Of a DNA stretch of 37,168 nt, positions 7,613 through 15,869 are shown in pieces. The position numbers were made by a program, and so were the translations under genes. The notes under the pieces were generated by a model. The model was not told the DNA's origin. It made no database searches and saw nothing but the letters and a program-made list of their open reading frames with translations. Position 1 is the first letter of the stretch, and each line of letters begins with the position of its first letter. Source of the stretch: Nitrospirae bacterium GWC2_57_13 (GTDB taxonomy: Bacteria > Nitrospirota > UBA9217); contig MHDZ01000040.1 in assembly GCA_001805055.1 (NCBI GenBank), forward strand, positions 1 through 37,168. Direction: 5' to 3'.

Positions 7613-7694
7613 GTTAGAAATTTACATTCTCAGACAAAGGTATGGCCAGAATAGAATATAAGCTAAAAAGTATGAAACTCTGCAACGAAAAAGT

Positions 7695-8273
7695 TCACAT
7701 CAACTCTATACCGAACCGCCTCAGAAGCCCTGCAAGCAGCGACAATGGCAGCCCGACCACGTTAAAATAGCAACCCTCGATCCTGTCCACGAGCAGTGCG
7801 CCACGCTCCTGTATCCCATAAGCCCCTGCCTTATCCAGGGGCTCGCCCGTCCGGACATAGGAAGCGATCTCAGACTCCGCTAGCTCGCGGAACCAGACCT
7901 TGGTGACAGCAGCGGCCTCGGCCATTTCCTCAGCGCTCTTGTCAAGGACCGCCAGCGCCGTGATCACCCGATGCATCTTTCCCGAAAGCATGCTCAACAT
8001 GCGTTTTGCATCCTGGGCGTCATCGGGCTTTCCGAGGATCGAACCCTCCAGAACGACAATGGTGTCAGCTGCGATGATGATCCCTTCTTCTGTTCTGAGC
8101 CCGGCCGCCTCGGCCTTTTGGCGGGCAAGCCGGCATGCATAGACTTCAGGAGTCTCTTCTGCCAGCACCCGCTCGTCAACATCAGCAGGTGCTGCCGTGA
8201 ATGAGAGGCCGATCTGACGAAGCAGCTCTTTTCTCCTGGGGGAATTCGAGGCAAGAATGATCTTCGGTCTCAT
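7695..8273 (-). CDS. maf: Maf-family nucleoside triphosphate pyrophosphatase
   Basis: Cytoplasmic house-cleaning enzyme of 192 residues, normal family length. Maf proteins hydrolyse non-canonical or modified nucleoside triphosphates to monophosphates; overexpression was originally linked to septum inhibition. The N-terminal signature ILASNSPRRKELLRQIGL is intact, as is IIAADTIVVLEGSILGKP with the catalytic aspartate, and YGIQERGALLVDRIEGCYFNVVGLP in the C-terminal part (read as two adjoining motifs). Substrate class (dTTP/UTP or m7GTP branch) cannot be assigned safely. It follows the triple palindromic repeat and the histidine kinase on the same strand. Confidence 0.93.
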   Translation of the reverse strand: MRPKIILASNSPRRKELLRQIGLSFTAAPADVDERVLAEETPEVYACRLARQKAEAAGLRTEEGIIIAADTIVVLEGSILGKPDDAQDAKRMLSMLSGKMHRVITALAVLDKSAEEMAEAAAVTKVWFRELAESEIASYVRTGEPLDKAGAYGIQERGALLVDRIEGCYFNVVGLPLSLLAGLLRRFGIELM

Positions 8274-8296
8274 GCACCACCACTTGGGGGATCAGT

Positions 8297-8407
8297 ACAG
8301 GGACAGTCCCCCTGAATGCAAAGGGGACGAAGACAGGGACAGTCCCCCTGAATGCAAAGGGGACGAAGACAGGGACAGTCCCCCTGAATGCAAAGGGGAC
8401 TGTCCCT
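8297..8407. repeat. Tandem 36-bp triplet of GGGACAGTCCCC palindromic element
   Basis: Three copies begin at 8297, 8333 and 8369, exactly 36 bases apart, each running ACAGGGACAGTCCCCCTGAA then TGCAAAGGGGAC. In the last copy the right arm is completed to GGGGACTGTCCCT. AGGGACAGTCCCC thus pairs perfectly over 13 bases with it across an 11-base loop. The array fills the gap between the histidine kinase stop (8409) and maf start (8273). It shares its core with the single copy at 3006-3042. Confidence 0.93.
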
Positions 8408-8408
8408 A

Positions 8409-10055
8409 TTATAACGGGAACCGAACCATCGCCGTTGTTTCACCGTTATCGCACGCGAGCGTGAACGTGCCGTTCAGATCATCCTGGACGAGGTTTGAAA
8501 CGAGCTGCAGCCCCAGGCTTTTGTACATCTCGATGCAGAAGCCTTCAGGCAGGCCGCAACCGTCGTCCGTGAAGGCGATCGCGGCCTCACCTTCAAGCCC
8601 ACCCGAAACATTGATAACGATCCTCCCCGATGCCCTGTCGGCAAAGCCGTGCTTGATGCTGTTCGTGGCCAGTTCATTTGCAATGAGCGCCAAAGATGTC
8701 GCCTTCTGCGAGGTAACTTTTACATCGGTGCCGCTGATCTCATAGGCAAAATGCTTCTGGGCGCCGTTCAGCAGTTGGACGATCATGTCCATGACCTTGC
8801 CGATCATCTGCGCGACATTGACGAATTTGACGTCTTCCTGGGAAAGGAGCTGATGCACGAGAGCAATGCTCCGGATCCTTGTAAGATTGTCAAGGATCAG
8901 ACGCAGCGCTTCGGGGTCCGTTGTCTGCTGGAGTTGCATCGATGAAAGTCCCACGATCGCCTGGAGATTGTTCTTGATCCGGTGATGGGCCTCCTTCAGC
9001 AGCGTGGTGATCTGCTGGTTCCGCTTCTCCATGTGGTAGTAGAGATCCGCGTTCTCGATGGCTGCCGCAGCAAGGGCGGCGGCGTTCGTCAGGAGCATCA
9101 CTTCGTCGTCCGTGACGTAATGGATCCGGTCCAGACCAAGACACAGCAGGCCATGGATCTGGTTCTTCGTCATGAGGGCCATGCCGATGCGCGTCATGGG
9201 CGTATCGATCACTTCGTCAAAACAGCTCTGCGCCTCGACAAGCTTCGGATAGCGCGCAAGGGCGTCCGTGTCCTGCCGGACCCATTCTACCTGACGAAAA
9301 CAGGACTGGGGCGATACGTCGTCCTTCGGAGGATAGGAATGAAAGACCAGTATCTTCGGGTCCTGGAGCAGGACGTTCCGGCACATGCTGTCACCCAGGG
9401 ACACGACAGGCGGTTCATCGACGCCGGGAACGGACCCCACGGCAGCGGCCAGATTCAGCGTCACCCGGGACAGCACAGGGCAGCGCACGCACTCGTCGAT
9501 CCTCTCCCCCAGCGACGCGGAGGCGGCGTGGTCCCAGGAACACAGGGTGCTGGAGAAAGACCAGCATCGATGGTCGGTGCTGTGAAAGGCGGGGCAGTCC
9601 CCGTAGACGCAGTTCATTTCCTCCCAGCACTTCTTGAGCTTGCCCTGGTCGACGAGCCACAGCACCGCGCTTCGCGCATCAACGATCGGCATGAGGATCG
9701 CAAGGATCTTTTCGAGCAGCGGCTTGAGCTGCATGGTCGTCGTAATGGTCTTGGAGATGGCAAAAAGGGTCTGCAGGTCCTGTCGCTGCGAAGAGATCTT
9801 GCTCATCAGGTCCTTCGAAAGCAGCGCTTCCTTCCGGGCCTGATAGATAATGAGCAGCATAGCCGATGCAACCAGGCCCGCCAGCACGGAAAGCAGCAGG
9901 CCGATCAGTATCCTGATCTTGAGGTCATCGGCAAGGAGCGGCGGGAACAGCAAAAAGAAGGTGATGGCAGCCACGGTCACGATCGCAAGAAAGGCGACCT
10001 TGATCGGCAGTGGAATAAATGCTCCTTTTGACGCTTTTTCTTCAGGTTCAAGCAT
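8409..10055 (-). CDS. Membrane sensor histidine kinase with cysteine-rich CW/GAF region (HisKA_2 type)
   Basis: About 548 residues from the ATG at 10055 (a TTG at 10079 is the alternative; neither has a strong ribosome site). Two membrane helices lie at about residues 18-42 and 47-70, with almost no periplasmic loop, so sensing is probably cytoplasmic. A GAF-like region (about 85-330) carries a cysteine-rich insert at about 140-195 with KKCWEEMNCVYGDCPAFH, HRCWSFSSTLC and ECVRCPVL. This recalls the two-CW type proteins of Deltaproteobacteria and could bind a metal or Fe-S cluster. The phosphoacceptor motif EAHHRIKNNLQAIVGLSS (His 357/358) defines the HisKA_2 family. The C-terminal ATPase has NELATNSIKHGF and FTDDGCGLPEGF. 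It begins 47 bases after korC, so it may sense the redox or substrate state of that oxidoreductase; this is inference. Confidence 0.9.
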   Translation of the reverse strand: MLEPEEKASKGAFIPLPIKVAFLAIVTVAAITFFLLFPPLLADDLKIRILIGLLLSVLAGLVASAMLLIIYQARKEALLSKDLMSKISSQRQDLQTLFAISKTITTTMQLKPLLEKILAILMPIVDARSAVLWLVDQGKLKKCWEEMNCVYGDCPAFHSTDHRCWSFSSTLCSWDHAASASLGERIDECVRCPVLSRVTLNLAAAVGSVPGVDEPPVVSLGDSMCRNVLLQDPKILVFHSYPPKDDVSPQSCFRQVEWVRQDTDALARYPKLVEAQSCFDEVIDTPMTRIGMALMTKNQIHGLLCLGLDRIHYVTDDEVMLLTNAAALAAAAIENADLYYHMEKRNQQITTLLKEAHHRIKNNLQAIVGLSSMQLQQTTDPEALRLILDNLTRIRSIALVHQLLSQEDVKFVNVAQMIGKVMDMIVQLLNGAQKHFAYEISGTDVKVTSQKATSLALIANELATNSIKHGFADRASGRIVINVSGGLEGEAAIAFTDDGCGLPEGFCIEMYKSLGLQLVSNLVQDDLNGTFTLACDNGETTAMVRFPL

Positions 10056-10102
10056 GGGCTTCTCGCGGGCGCCTGTCAACGGCTTGAGTTGCGCAAACGC
10101 CT

Positions 10103-10642
10103 TCAGGCATCGCAGACGCGGGCGCCGCTCTGCAGTGCTTGCTCGTTCATGGCGATGAGGGCGTGCCGGCGCGGCGGCAGAATCATCTTGAGCGCCTTTA
10201 CAACGGACTCCATGGACACCACACCGGTCTTTTTCAGAAACGCCCCGAGCATCACCATGTTCGCAGTGCGGATGTCTCCCAGGCTCTCGGCAATGTCGTT
10301 CGCCGGCACCTCGACGCGCTGAATATCGGAACGAGTGGCAGGATCCTGCACAAGTGAAGTGTTCAAAAAAAGGTATCCACCCGGCCGGACCCTCGTCTCG
10401 AATTTGCGGTAAGACGCGTCATTAAAGATCAGCATCGAGGCGGGATTCTGGACCACCGGCGAGCCGATCTCGCTGTTTGATATGATCACGGTGCAGTTCG
10501 CCGTACCGCCGCGGATCTCGGCGCCGTACGAGGGAAACCAGGTTACATTCTTGCTTTCAAGCATACCGGCATAGGCCAGCATCTTGCCTGTCAGCAATAC
10601 TCCCTGCCCCCCAAATCCGGCTATCATGACATCGTGCTGCAT
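10103..10642 (-). CDS. korC: 2-oxoacid:acceptor oxidoreductase gamma subunit (KorC type)
   Basis: Cytoplasmic gamma subunit of a 2-oxoacid (probably 2-oxoglutarate) ferredoxin oxidoreductase; 179 residues, the usual size. The N-terminal signature DVMIAGFGGQGVLLTGKMLA and the following WFPSYGAEIRGGTANCTVI are typical of the KorC/VorC family (catalytic domain of pyruvate/ketoisovalerate oxidoreductase). The enzyme makes acyl-CoA and reduced ferredoxin, or runs in reverse in the reductive TCA cycle. It is downstream of korB but 306 bases away, an unusually long spacer for this pair. No alpha subunit or ferredoxin subunit is in the window. The exact 2-oxoacid cannot be decided from sequence alone. 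Confidence 0.92.
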   Translation of the reverse strand: MQHDVMIAGFGGQGVLLTGKMLAYAGMLESKNVTWFPSYGAEIRGGTANCTVIISNSEIGSPVVQNPASMLIFNDASYRKFETRVRPGGYLFLNTSLVQDPATRSDIQRVEVPANDIAESLGDIRTANMVMLGAFLKKTGVVSMESVVKALKMILPPRRHALIAMNEQALQSGARVCDA

Positions 10643-10948
10643 GCGTTCTTTCCTTTACCCCGTTGCTGCGGAAACTCATTGGAATAATGCCGATTCAACC
10701 GCATAAATACACTATCGGATAAACATTTCAACAACCGTGCAGGAGTCCGCTAAAGATGAGTTTCCGCAAGGCTCGTTGAAGCCCGTTAGAGCCGTCAATG
10801 AACCGGCTGAAATTGAACAAGCCAGCGCATAATGGCAAACTACAGCGGCTCTAAGCGGGCTGAAAGGCGCTTCCGGCCTGAGTTGGCGCGACAAAACCGT
10901 GTGGTCTCCGACGATACTATACAACAACGGGGTTTACACGGCCCGCCG
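10643..10948. repeat. 306-bp spacer between korB and korC with two inverted repeats
   Basis: TGCGGAAACTCAT (10667-10679) pairs perfectly with ATGAGTTTCCGCA (10756-10768), bounding 102 bases. Next to it AGCCCGTTAGAGCCG (10780-10794) pairs with CGGCTCTAAGCGGGCT (10846-10861) with one bulged base. The surrounding sequence shows no plausible gene. This looks like a structured insertion (a MITE or insertion-sequence relic) or a long regulatory leader of korC; I cannot choose between them. Confidence 0.6.
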
Positions 10949-11710
10949 TCAATCGGTCTCCGCCTTGCCGGCGCTCCCCTGGTCTTTGTATACCCCCAGG
11001 GGAAAATAGGGCGCCATATGATCGCGCACCCAGTCGACAGCCTGCACCGGCGCCATCCCCCAATCCGTTGGACAGAGCGACAGCATCTCGATCAGTGAAA
11101 ATCCGCGTCCCTCGATCTGATAGCGGAAGGCCTTCTGGATCGCCCTCTTCGCCGCAAGGATGTTCTTCGGACTGTCCAGGGCAACCCGTTCGATATACAC
11201 CGGCCCGTCGAGCGTTGCGAGCATCTCACAGACCCGGATCGGATTTCCGGCGCTGCGGACGTCCCTGCCCGCGGGCGTGGTCGTCGTTTTCTGACCGAGC
11301 AGCGTCGTGGGCGCCATCTGGCCCCCCGTCATGCCATAATTCCCGTTGTTCACAAAGAGGACCGTGATGTTCTCACCGCGGGCCGCAGCGTGGACGATCT
11401 CAGCGGTTCCGATGGCAGCCAGATCACCGTCGCCTTGATAGCTGAAAATGATGTTCTCCGGCCGGGAACGCTTCATGCCTGTCGCAACAGCCGGAGGCCG
11501 TCCATGGGGGACCTCGACCATGTCGATGTCGAGATAGTCGTAGGCGAAAACAGCGCATCCCACCGGAGCGATTCCTATTGTCCGATCACGGATTCCGAAC
11601 CGGTCGATCGTCTCTGCGATGATCCGATGCAGAACGCCGTGGCTGCAGCCTGGACAGTATCGGAACGGCTTGTCCTTCAGACAGGACGGCCGCGCGAACA
11701 CTTTCTCCAT
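10949..11710 (-). CDS. korB: 2-oxoacid:acceptor oxidoreductase beta subunit (KorB type), TPP-binding
   Basis: Cytoplasmic thiamine-pyrophosphate subunit of 253 residues. RYCPGCSHGVLHRIIAE opens the domain. The TPP/Mg signature is YQGDGDLAAIGTAEIVHAAA (GDGD at residues 93-96) followed by the paired asparagines 121-122 in VLFVNNGNYGMTGGQ. PTTLLGQKTTTTPAGRD is the usual continuation in KorB. The ATG at 11710 has AGGGAG upstream. It is the first gene of the unit; the region upstream is shared with the tRNA-Phe promoter on the other strand. The alpha subunit normally precedes beta in an operon, so korA must be elsewhere or the complex is of a split type. Confidence 0.93.
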   Translation of the reverse strand: MEKVFARPSCLKDKPFRYCPGCSHGVLHRIIAETIDRFGIRDRTIGIAPVGCAVFAYDYLDIDMVEVPHGRPPAVATGMKRSRPENIIFSYQGDGDLAAIGTAEIVHAAARGENITVLFVNNGNYGMTGGQMAPTTLLGQKTTTTPAGRDVRSAGNPIRVCEMLATLDGPVYIERVALDSPKNILAAKRAIQKAFRYQIEGRGFSLIEMLSLCPTDWGMAPVQAVDWVRDHMAPYFPLGVYKDQGSAGKAETD

Positions 11711-11797
11711 ATCCGGCTCCCTTCACGATACGCGTTCTCTGCTTTGATGGATTGCTTCACTTCGGCAAGGAATGACAAGGAGCGCGTCGAAAAAACC

Positions 11798-11827
11798 TTG
11801 ACAATCAACCCTGCGGTCTGTTATTGT
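11798..11827 (+). promoter_or_regulatory. Promoter of tRNA-Phe
   Basis: TTGACA (11798-11803) and TATTGT (11822-11827) with an 18-base spacer stand about 29 bases before the mature tRNA 5' end. The -35 is a perfect match to sigma-70 consensus, the -10 four of six. Confidence 0.7.
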
Positions 11828-11855
11828 ATCGCTTCGCAAACGTCCGCACACAGAC

Positions 11856-11931
11856 GCCGAGGTAGCTCAGTTGGTAGAGCAGAGGCCTGAAAAGCCTCGT
11901 GTCCGCAGTTCGATTCTGCGCCTCGGCACCA
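11856..11931 (+). tRNA. tRNA-Phe (GAA)
   Basis: A 76-base cloverleaf. The acceptor stem GCCGAGG pairs with CCTCGGC, then A and an encoded CCA. D arm is GCTC...GAGC with AGTTGGTA in the loop. Anticodon stem GAGGC/GCCTC encloses loop CTGAAAA, anticodon GAA at 11889-11891. T arm is CGCAG TTCGATT CTGCG. All stems pair fully. It reads phenylalanine UUC/UUU codons. No integrase or att-like duplication of its 3' end is seen nearby. Confidence 0.97.
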
Positions 11932-12043
11932 TCAAATCAACTTACCACCGACAACGTACAACAAAAAGAACCGGTCCCTTCCCTGCCTGCAGTCTCCTAC
12001 CTGCTGTTTCTACTTGTTTCTACCTTCCTGTTGTTCCAACCTG

Positions 12044-13441
12044 CTATTTCTTGTCGAAGAGCCCCAACTGCGCCATGAGCTCGCCCGGGAACGGAACGGG
12101 ATATGCTCCGTCAAAGCAGGCTACGCAGTAGTTTATCGGGAAATTGACCACCTGCTTCACCCCCTCCAGGCTGATATAGGAGAGGGAATCGGCAGTGACA
12201 TATCTTCTGATCTCTTCAACATTGTGGGATGCGGCGATGAGCTCCTGACGCGTCGGCGTATCGATGCCGTAGTAACAGGGGTACATGGTCGGCGGTGAAC
12301 TGATACGCAGATGGACCTCCGCAGCTCCGGCGTTCCGGATCATCTTGATGATCTTCTTGCTCGTCGTGCCGCGCACGATGGAATCGTCCACAACGACTAC
12401 CCGCTTACCCCGGAGGGCGTCGGCCACCGGATTGAGCTTGATCTTGACTCCGAAATGCCGGATACTCTGGCGCGGCTCGATAAAGGTCCGGCCAACGTAA
12501 TGGTTCCTGATGAGCCCTGTATCAAAAGGAAGCCCCGCCTCCTCCGCGTATCCCAGCGCCGCCGGAACACCCGAGTCCGGCACGGGGATGACTACGTCGG
12601 CCGAAACGGCCGACTCCTTCGCAAGCTGCCTGCCGAATGCTTTGCGGATAGCGTACACATTCTGTCCGAAGACCTTGCTGTCTGGCCGAGCAAAATAGAT
12701 GAACTCGAAAATGCAGTGGGATGGCTCTGCGTGCTTGAAGGGAAAGGAAGAGTGTATGCCGTCCTTATTAATGACGATCATCTCGCCCGGCTCGACGTCC
12801 CGCACATAGGTTGCCTCGATCAGATCAAAGGCGCATGTCTCCGACGCAACCACGGCTGCGCCGTCAACCTCGCCCAGGGCGAGAGGCCGGAATCCGTGGG
12901 GGTCCCGCACGGCGATGATCTCTTTTTCCGTGATCAGCACCAGGCTGTAGGAACCCTGCACGTGACCGAGGGCATCGACGATCCGCTCGTGAAGCGAGGC
13001 CATGCGCGACTGGGCTATCAGATGGATGATGACCTCACTGTCCATGGTGGACTGAAAGATCGAACCATAGGCCTCAAGCTCGTCCTTGAGTATCCCGGCG
13101 TTCACCAGATTTCCGTTGTGAGCAATGGCAAGTCCGCCCAGGGCGAAATTGACGAGTATTGGCTGGATATTTATGGCGCTGCTGTCGCCGGTGGTGGAGT
13201 AGCGATTGTGGCCGATGGCGGCGTTGCCCGGCAATTTTTTGATCCGCTCTTCAGTGAAAATATCGGCTACCAGCCCCATGGCCTTCTGACTGAAGAGCTC
13301 CTTCCCGTCCGACGAGACGATGCCCGCTGCTTCCTGCCCGCGGTGCTGCAGGGCATAGAGGCCGAGATAGGTCAGATTTGCAGCGTCAGGATGGCCGTAT
13401 ATGCCAAAAACACCGCACTCTTCACGAAATCCATCAAACAT
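12044..13441 (-). CDS. purF: Amidophosphoribosyltransferase
   Basis: First committed enzyme of purine synthesis: PRPP + glutamine to 5-phosphoribosylamine. From the ATG at 13441 it has 465 residues. A short propeptide MFDGFREE precedes the nucleophile cysteine in [10 protein letters not shown], as in the self-processing Bacillus-type enzymes. The glutaminase domain (about 9-240) includes [16 protein letters not shown] and [10 protein letters not shown]; the PRPP site is [18 protein letters not shown]. Cysteines in [14 protein letters not shown] and [11 protein letters not shown] match the [4Fe-4S] ligand pattern of the Bacillus type. The start is preferred over one at 13468, which would lie inside purB. 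It follows the purB stop by 7 bases, so the two are coupled. Confidence 0.96.
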   Translation of the reverse strand: MFDGFREECGVFGIYGHPDAANLTYLGLYALQHRGQEAAGIVSSDGKELFSQKAMGLVADIFTEERIKKLPGNAAIGHNRYSTTGDSSAINIQPILVNFALGGLAIAHNGNLVNAGILKDELEAYGSIFQSTMDSEVIIHLIAQSRMASLHERIVDALGHVQGSYSLVLITEKEIIAVRDPHGFRPLALGEVDGAAVVASETCAFDLIEATYVRDVEPGEMIVINKDGIHSSFPFKHAEPSHCIFEFIYFARPDSKVFGQNVYAIRKAFGRQLAKESAVSADVVIPVPDSGVPAALGYAEEAGLPFDTGLIRNHYVGRTFIEPRQSIRHFGVKIKLNPVADALRGKRVVVVDDSIVRGTTSKKIIKMIRNAGAAEVHLRISSPPTMYPCYYGIDTPTRQELIAASHNVEEIRRYVTADSLSYISLEGVKQVVNFPINYCVACFDGAYPVPFPGELMAQLGLFDKK

Positions 13442-13448
13442 CACGCAC

Positions 13449-14753
13449 CTACGCTTTCGAAGAACCAAAGACCCGCCGGTAAATATAGTCGACCCGCTTC
13501 AGGGTATGGGACAGGTCGAAACAACTGTCGATCTCGCTGCCCTTCAGCAGCCTGTTGATGTCATCATCCCGCTTCAAGCGCTCGCGGAAGTCGCCGCCCC
13601 GTTTCCAGACCTCCATGGCGTTTCGCTGCACATAGCGGTAAGCGTCCTCCCGGATCGCGCCCTTTTCCACCAGGGCGAGCATCACTGTCTCCGAATGGAA
13701 CAGCCCCTTGGAAATGGCCATATTCCGCTCCATGTTCCTGGGATATACGATAAGTTTGTCCACCAGGGACGTGAAGCGGCCGAGCATGTAATCGATAAGG
13801 ATGGTGCTGTCGGGGATGATGATCCTCTCGACCGACGAGTGGCTGATGTCCCGTTCGTGCCAGAGGGCGACGTTCTCCATGGCCGCAAGCGAATTCGCCC
13901 GAACGACACGCGCGAGGCCCGTGAGGTTCTCCGCCGAGATGGGATTCCGCTTATGCGGCATGGCGGATGAGCCCTTCTGTCCTTCGGAAAAAAACTCCTC
14001 TGCCTCCAGCACTTCCGTGCGCTGAAGGTGCCGGAGCTCTACAGAGAACTTCTCGATCGATGACGCGATGAGGGCGAGGGTAGAGAGGTATTCCGCATGA
14101 CGGTCGCGCTGCACGATCTGCGTGGCCGCTGGTTCCGGCCGGAGTCCGAGCTTCCTGCAGACGTGGCGCTCCACTGAGGGATGAATATTCGCGAAGGTGC
14201 CTACGGCGCCTGATACCTTTCCGACGCTGATCACGTCCTTCGCCCGCTCCATGCGTTCGAGGGACCGGCGTACTTCCTCGTACCATACCGCCATTTTCAG
14301 GCCGAACGTGACAGGTTCCGCGTGTATGCCGTGGGAGCGGCCGATCATGACGGTCTTCCGGTAGCGAAGGGCTTTGCGTTTCAGTGTTTTGAGCAGAAGC
14401 TTGAGGTCTGCAATGATGATGTCGGAAGCACGGCGCATGAGCCATGCAAGAGAGGTGTCGAGTACATCAGACGAGGTAAGACCGAGATGGATGAAGCGGG
14501 AATCGGGCCCCACGTTCTCGTTCACCGCGGTCAGAAAGGCGATCACATCGTGCTTCACCTGCTTCTCGATGGCCTCGATGCGGTCCAGGGAGAAGGCGGC
14601 CTTTTTCTTGATGTTCGCCAGCGCTTTTACGGGGATCAGACCGAGTTTCGCGTTCGCTTCGCAGGCGAGCAGCTCGACCTCGAGCCAGGCACGGTAGCGG
14701 TTTTCCGGGTCCCAGAGAACGGCCATTTCAGGCCTGCTGTAACGAGAGATCAT
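13449..14753 (-). CDS. purB: Adenylosuccinate lyase
   Basis: Cytoplasmic lyase of 434 residues acting twice in purine synthesis (SAICAR to AICAR, adenylosuccinate to AMP). The fumarase/aspartase-superfamily signature [16 protein letters not shown] is intact, with the mobile-loop serines. The N-terminal [20 protein letters not shown] and [15 protein letters not shown] with [16 protein letters not shown] are typical of PurB. Start 14753 is chosen for its GGAG ribosome site; a longer frame from 14777 would read through a short 7-bp repeat. It is upstream of purF on the same strand and about 125 bases downstream of the M17 N-terminal domain gene. Confidence 0.96.
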   Translation of the reverse strand: MISRYSRPEMAVLWDPENRYRAWLEVELLACEANAKLGLIPVKALANIKKKAAFSLDRIEAIEKQVKHDVIAFLTAVNENVGPDSRFIHLGLTSSDVLDTSLAWLMRRASDIIIADLKLLLKTLKRKALRYRKTVMIGRSHGIHAEPVTFGLKMAVWYEEVRRSLERMERAKDVISVGKVSGAVGTFANIHPSVERHVCRKLGLRPEPAATQIVQRDRHAEYLSTLALIASSIEKFSVELRHLQRTEVLEAEEFFSEGQKGSSAMPHKRNPISAENLTGLARVVRANSLAAMENVALWHERDISHSSVERIIIPDSTILIDYMLGRFTSLVDKLIVYPRNMERNMAISKGLFHSETVMLALVEKGAIREDAYRYVQRNAMEVWKRGGDFRERLKRDDDINRLLKGSEIDSCFDLSHTLKRVDYIYRRVFGSSKA

Positions 14754-14773
14754 GCAAACTCCTGTTCTGCGCT

Positions 14774-14794
14774 TCAACTATCGACTATCGACGC
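14774..14794. repeat. Short heptad array upstream of purB
   Basis: Three in-phase units TCAACTA, TCGACTA, TCGACGC sit in the gap before purB. They are too few to prove a repeat alone but keep the 7-bp habit seen at 286-320, 1143-1233 and 20446-20480. Confidence 0.4.
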
Positions 14795-14878
14795 CAGCCC
14801 GGGTCACGGTCCGGCACACGGACAGTAAGCCTCAGCCGCATGCCCTGCGGGCTCGCAGCAACTGCGCTCTAGTCCCCT

Positions 14879-15364
14879 TCAGGCCTTTGCGCTCCGCGCA
14901 AGCTTTTCGTAGGACGCTGCGTCAGCTGCCAGCAGGCTCATGTCGAGCATGCGGCCACCAGCCCCTTCAGACAGGCCGTCCTGTATCGTTTGGACCGGTT
15001 CCTCTTGCGCAAACAGGTCATCACCATGGGTGAATGCAAGAACAGCGCGTGATATGCCGGCACCGACCGCTGCTGATGCGGCGTTCCTGACCGCTGCCCG
15101 GAGCGCCGAGGCGTCAAAACCGGCCCGCTCACCCAGTCCTATCATGAAAATTTTTTGCGCAGGTATCTTTCTCTGCGAGGTAAGAAGGGCGACGTCTCCG
15201 AGCGAGCCGTTGATACGGCGCTCAAGGAGGATCGCGGAGAGAGAGCCGCAGAGCAGCCAATCAAGCTCTCCGGCAAGACCTGTCAGCGGTCGTACATCCT
15301 CATAGATGCCAACGATCACCGCTTCGGCCTCAAGCTTCTTTATGTCCTGCAGCAGCACTTTCAC
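14879..15364 (-). CDS. Stand-alone M17 leucyl aminopeptidase N-terminal domain protein
   Basis: 161 residues that align by eye with the N-terminal, macro-like domain of cytosolic leucyl aminopeptidases: LAGELDWLLCGSLSAILLER, then LTSQRKIPAQKIFMIGLGER and a helical AVRNAASAAVGAGISRAVL stretch. In the usual enzyme about 300 residues with the metal-binding catalytic domain follow; here the frame stops in LARSAKA and the next gene is purB. It starts with GTG at 15364, overlapping the nusB TAG by one base, so it is translationally coupled to nusB. It cannot be a peptidase by itself. The role is unknown; ligand binding, DNA binding (known for PepA N-domains) or partnering with a separate catalytic subunit are all possible. 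Confidence 0.8.
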   Translation of the reverse strand: MKVLLQDIKKLEAEAVIVGIYEDVRPLTGLAGELDWLLCGSLSAILLERRINGSLGDVALLTSQRKIPAQKIFMIGLGERAGFDASALRAAVRNAASAAVGAGISRAVLAFTHGDDLFAQEEPVQTIQDGLSEGAGGRMLDMSLLAADAASYEKLARSAKA

Positions 15365-15834
15365 TATTGCGCCGGACCTTTCACCGGATTCGCTTCTCGT
15401 CCCGCGCCTTCGCCCCTGTCGGCGTCCAGCTTGCCTGCCGTCCGTGCCAGGCTGTCCAGAATGCCGTTGACAAAGGCCCCGGAATCATCGGTACCGAACC
15501 TCTTGGCGATCTCGATCGCCTCGTTGATCGACACGCTCGTCGGTATGTCCAGGCGAAAGAGTATCTCGTACGCTGCAATCCGCATCACGTTCCGGTCGAC
15601 AGCCGCCATGCGATCAAGGCTCCAGTTCCTGGCACTCTCCTGTATCTTCAGGTTGATCTTCTCGCGGTGCTTGTAGACCCCTTTGACGATCTCTTCGGAA
15701 AAAGCCTTCAGGTCCTCTTCCAGCTCATGCTCGGACCAAAAACGCTTCAGCATGGCCGCCGATGGCTTCTCGGTGCTGATATCCAACTGGAACAGCATCT
15801 GGAGCGCGCACTCCCGCGCCTTGCGTCGTTTCAT
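15364..15834 (-). CDS. nusB: Transcription antitermination factor NusB
   Basis: All-helical RNA-binding protein of 156 residues that with NusE binds boxA RNA and supports antitermination of rRNA operons. MKRRKARECALQMLFQLDIS is the classic arginine-rich start; NWSLDRMAAVDRNVMRIAAYE and SVSINEAIEIAKRFGTDDSG followed by FVNGILDSLAR are diagnostic C-terminal motifs. It follows ribH by 35 bases, the widespread ribH-nusB arrangement. A charged tail of about 20 residues extends past the usual end. Confidence 0.96.
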   Translation of the reverse strand: MKRRKARECALQMLFQLDISTEKPSAAMLKRFWSEHELEEDLKAFSEEIVKGVYKHREKINLKIQESARNWSLDRMAAVDRNVMRIAAYEILFRLDIPTSVSINEAIEIAKRFGTDDSGAFVNGILDSLARTAGKLDADRGEGAGREANPVKGPAQ

Positions 15835-15869
15835 ACCAGTGATCTGCCGGGCTCGCGGACGCTCATCAT

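Noticed and set aside
8297-8407. CRISPR array
   Set aside because: The three 36-bp units are identical and directly abutting with no spacers, and no cas genes are present.
10712-10927. 71-codon open frame in the korB-korC spacer
   Set aside because: It runs through both inverted repeats, lacks a ribosome site and resembles no protein family.
11856-11931. Integration site of a mobile island at tRNA-Phe
   Set aside because: No integrase gene and no duplicated tRNA 3' end in the following sequence; kor and pur genes on both sides are ordinary.
12311-13558. 415-codon open frame on the plus strand
   Set aside because: Antisense to purF, which has full catalytic motifs.
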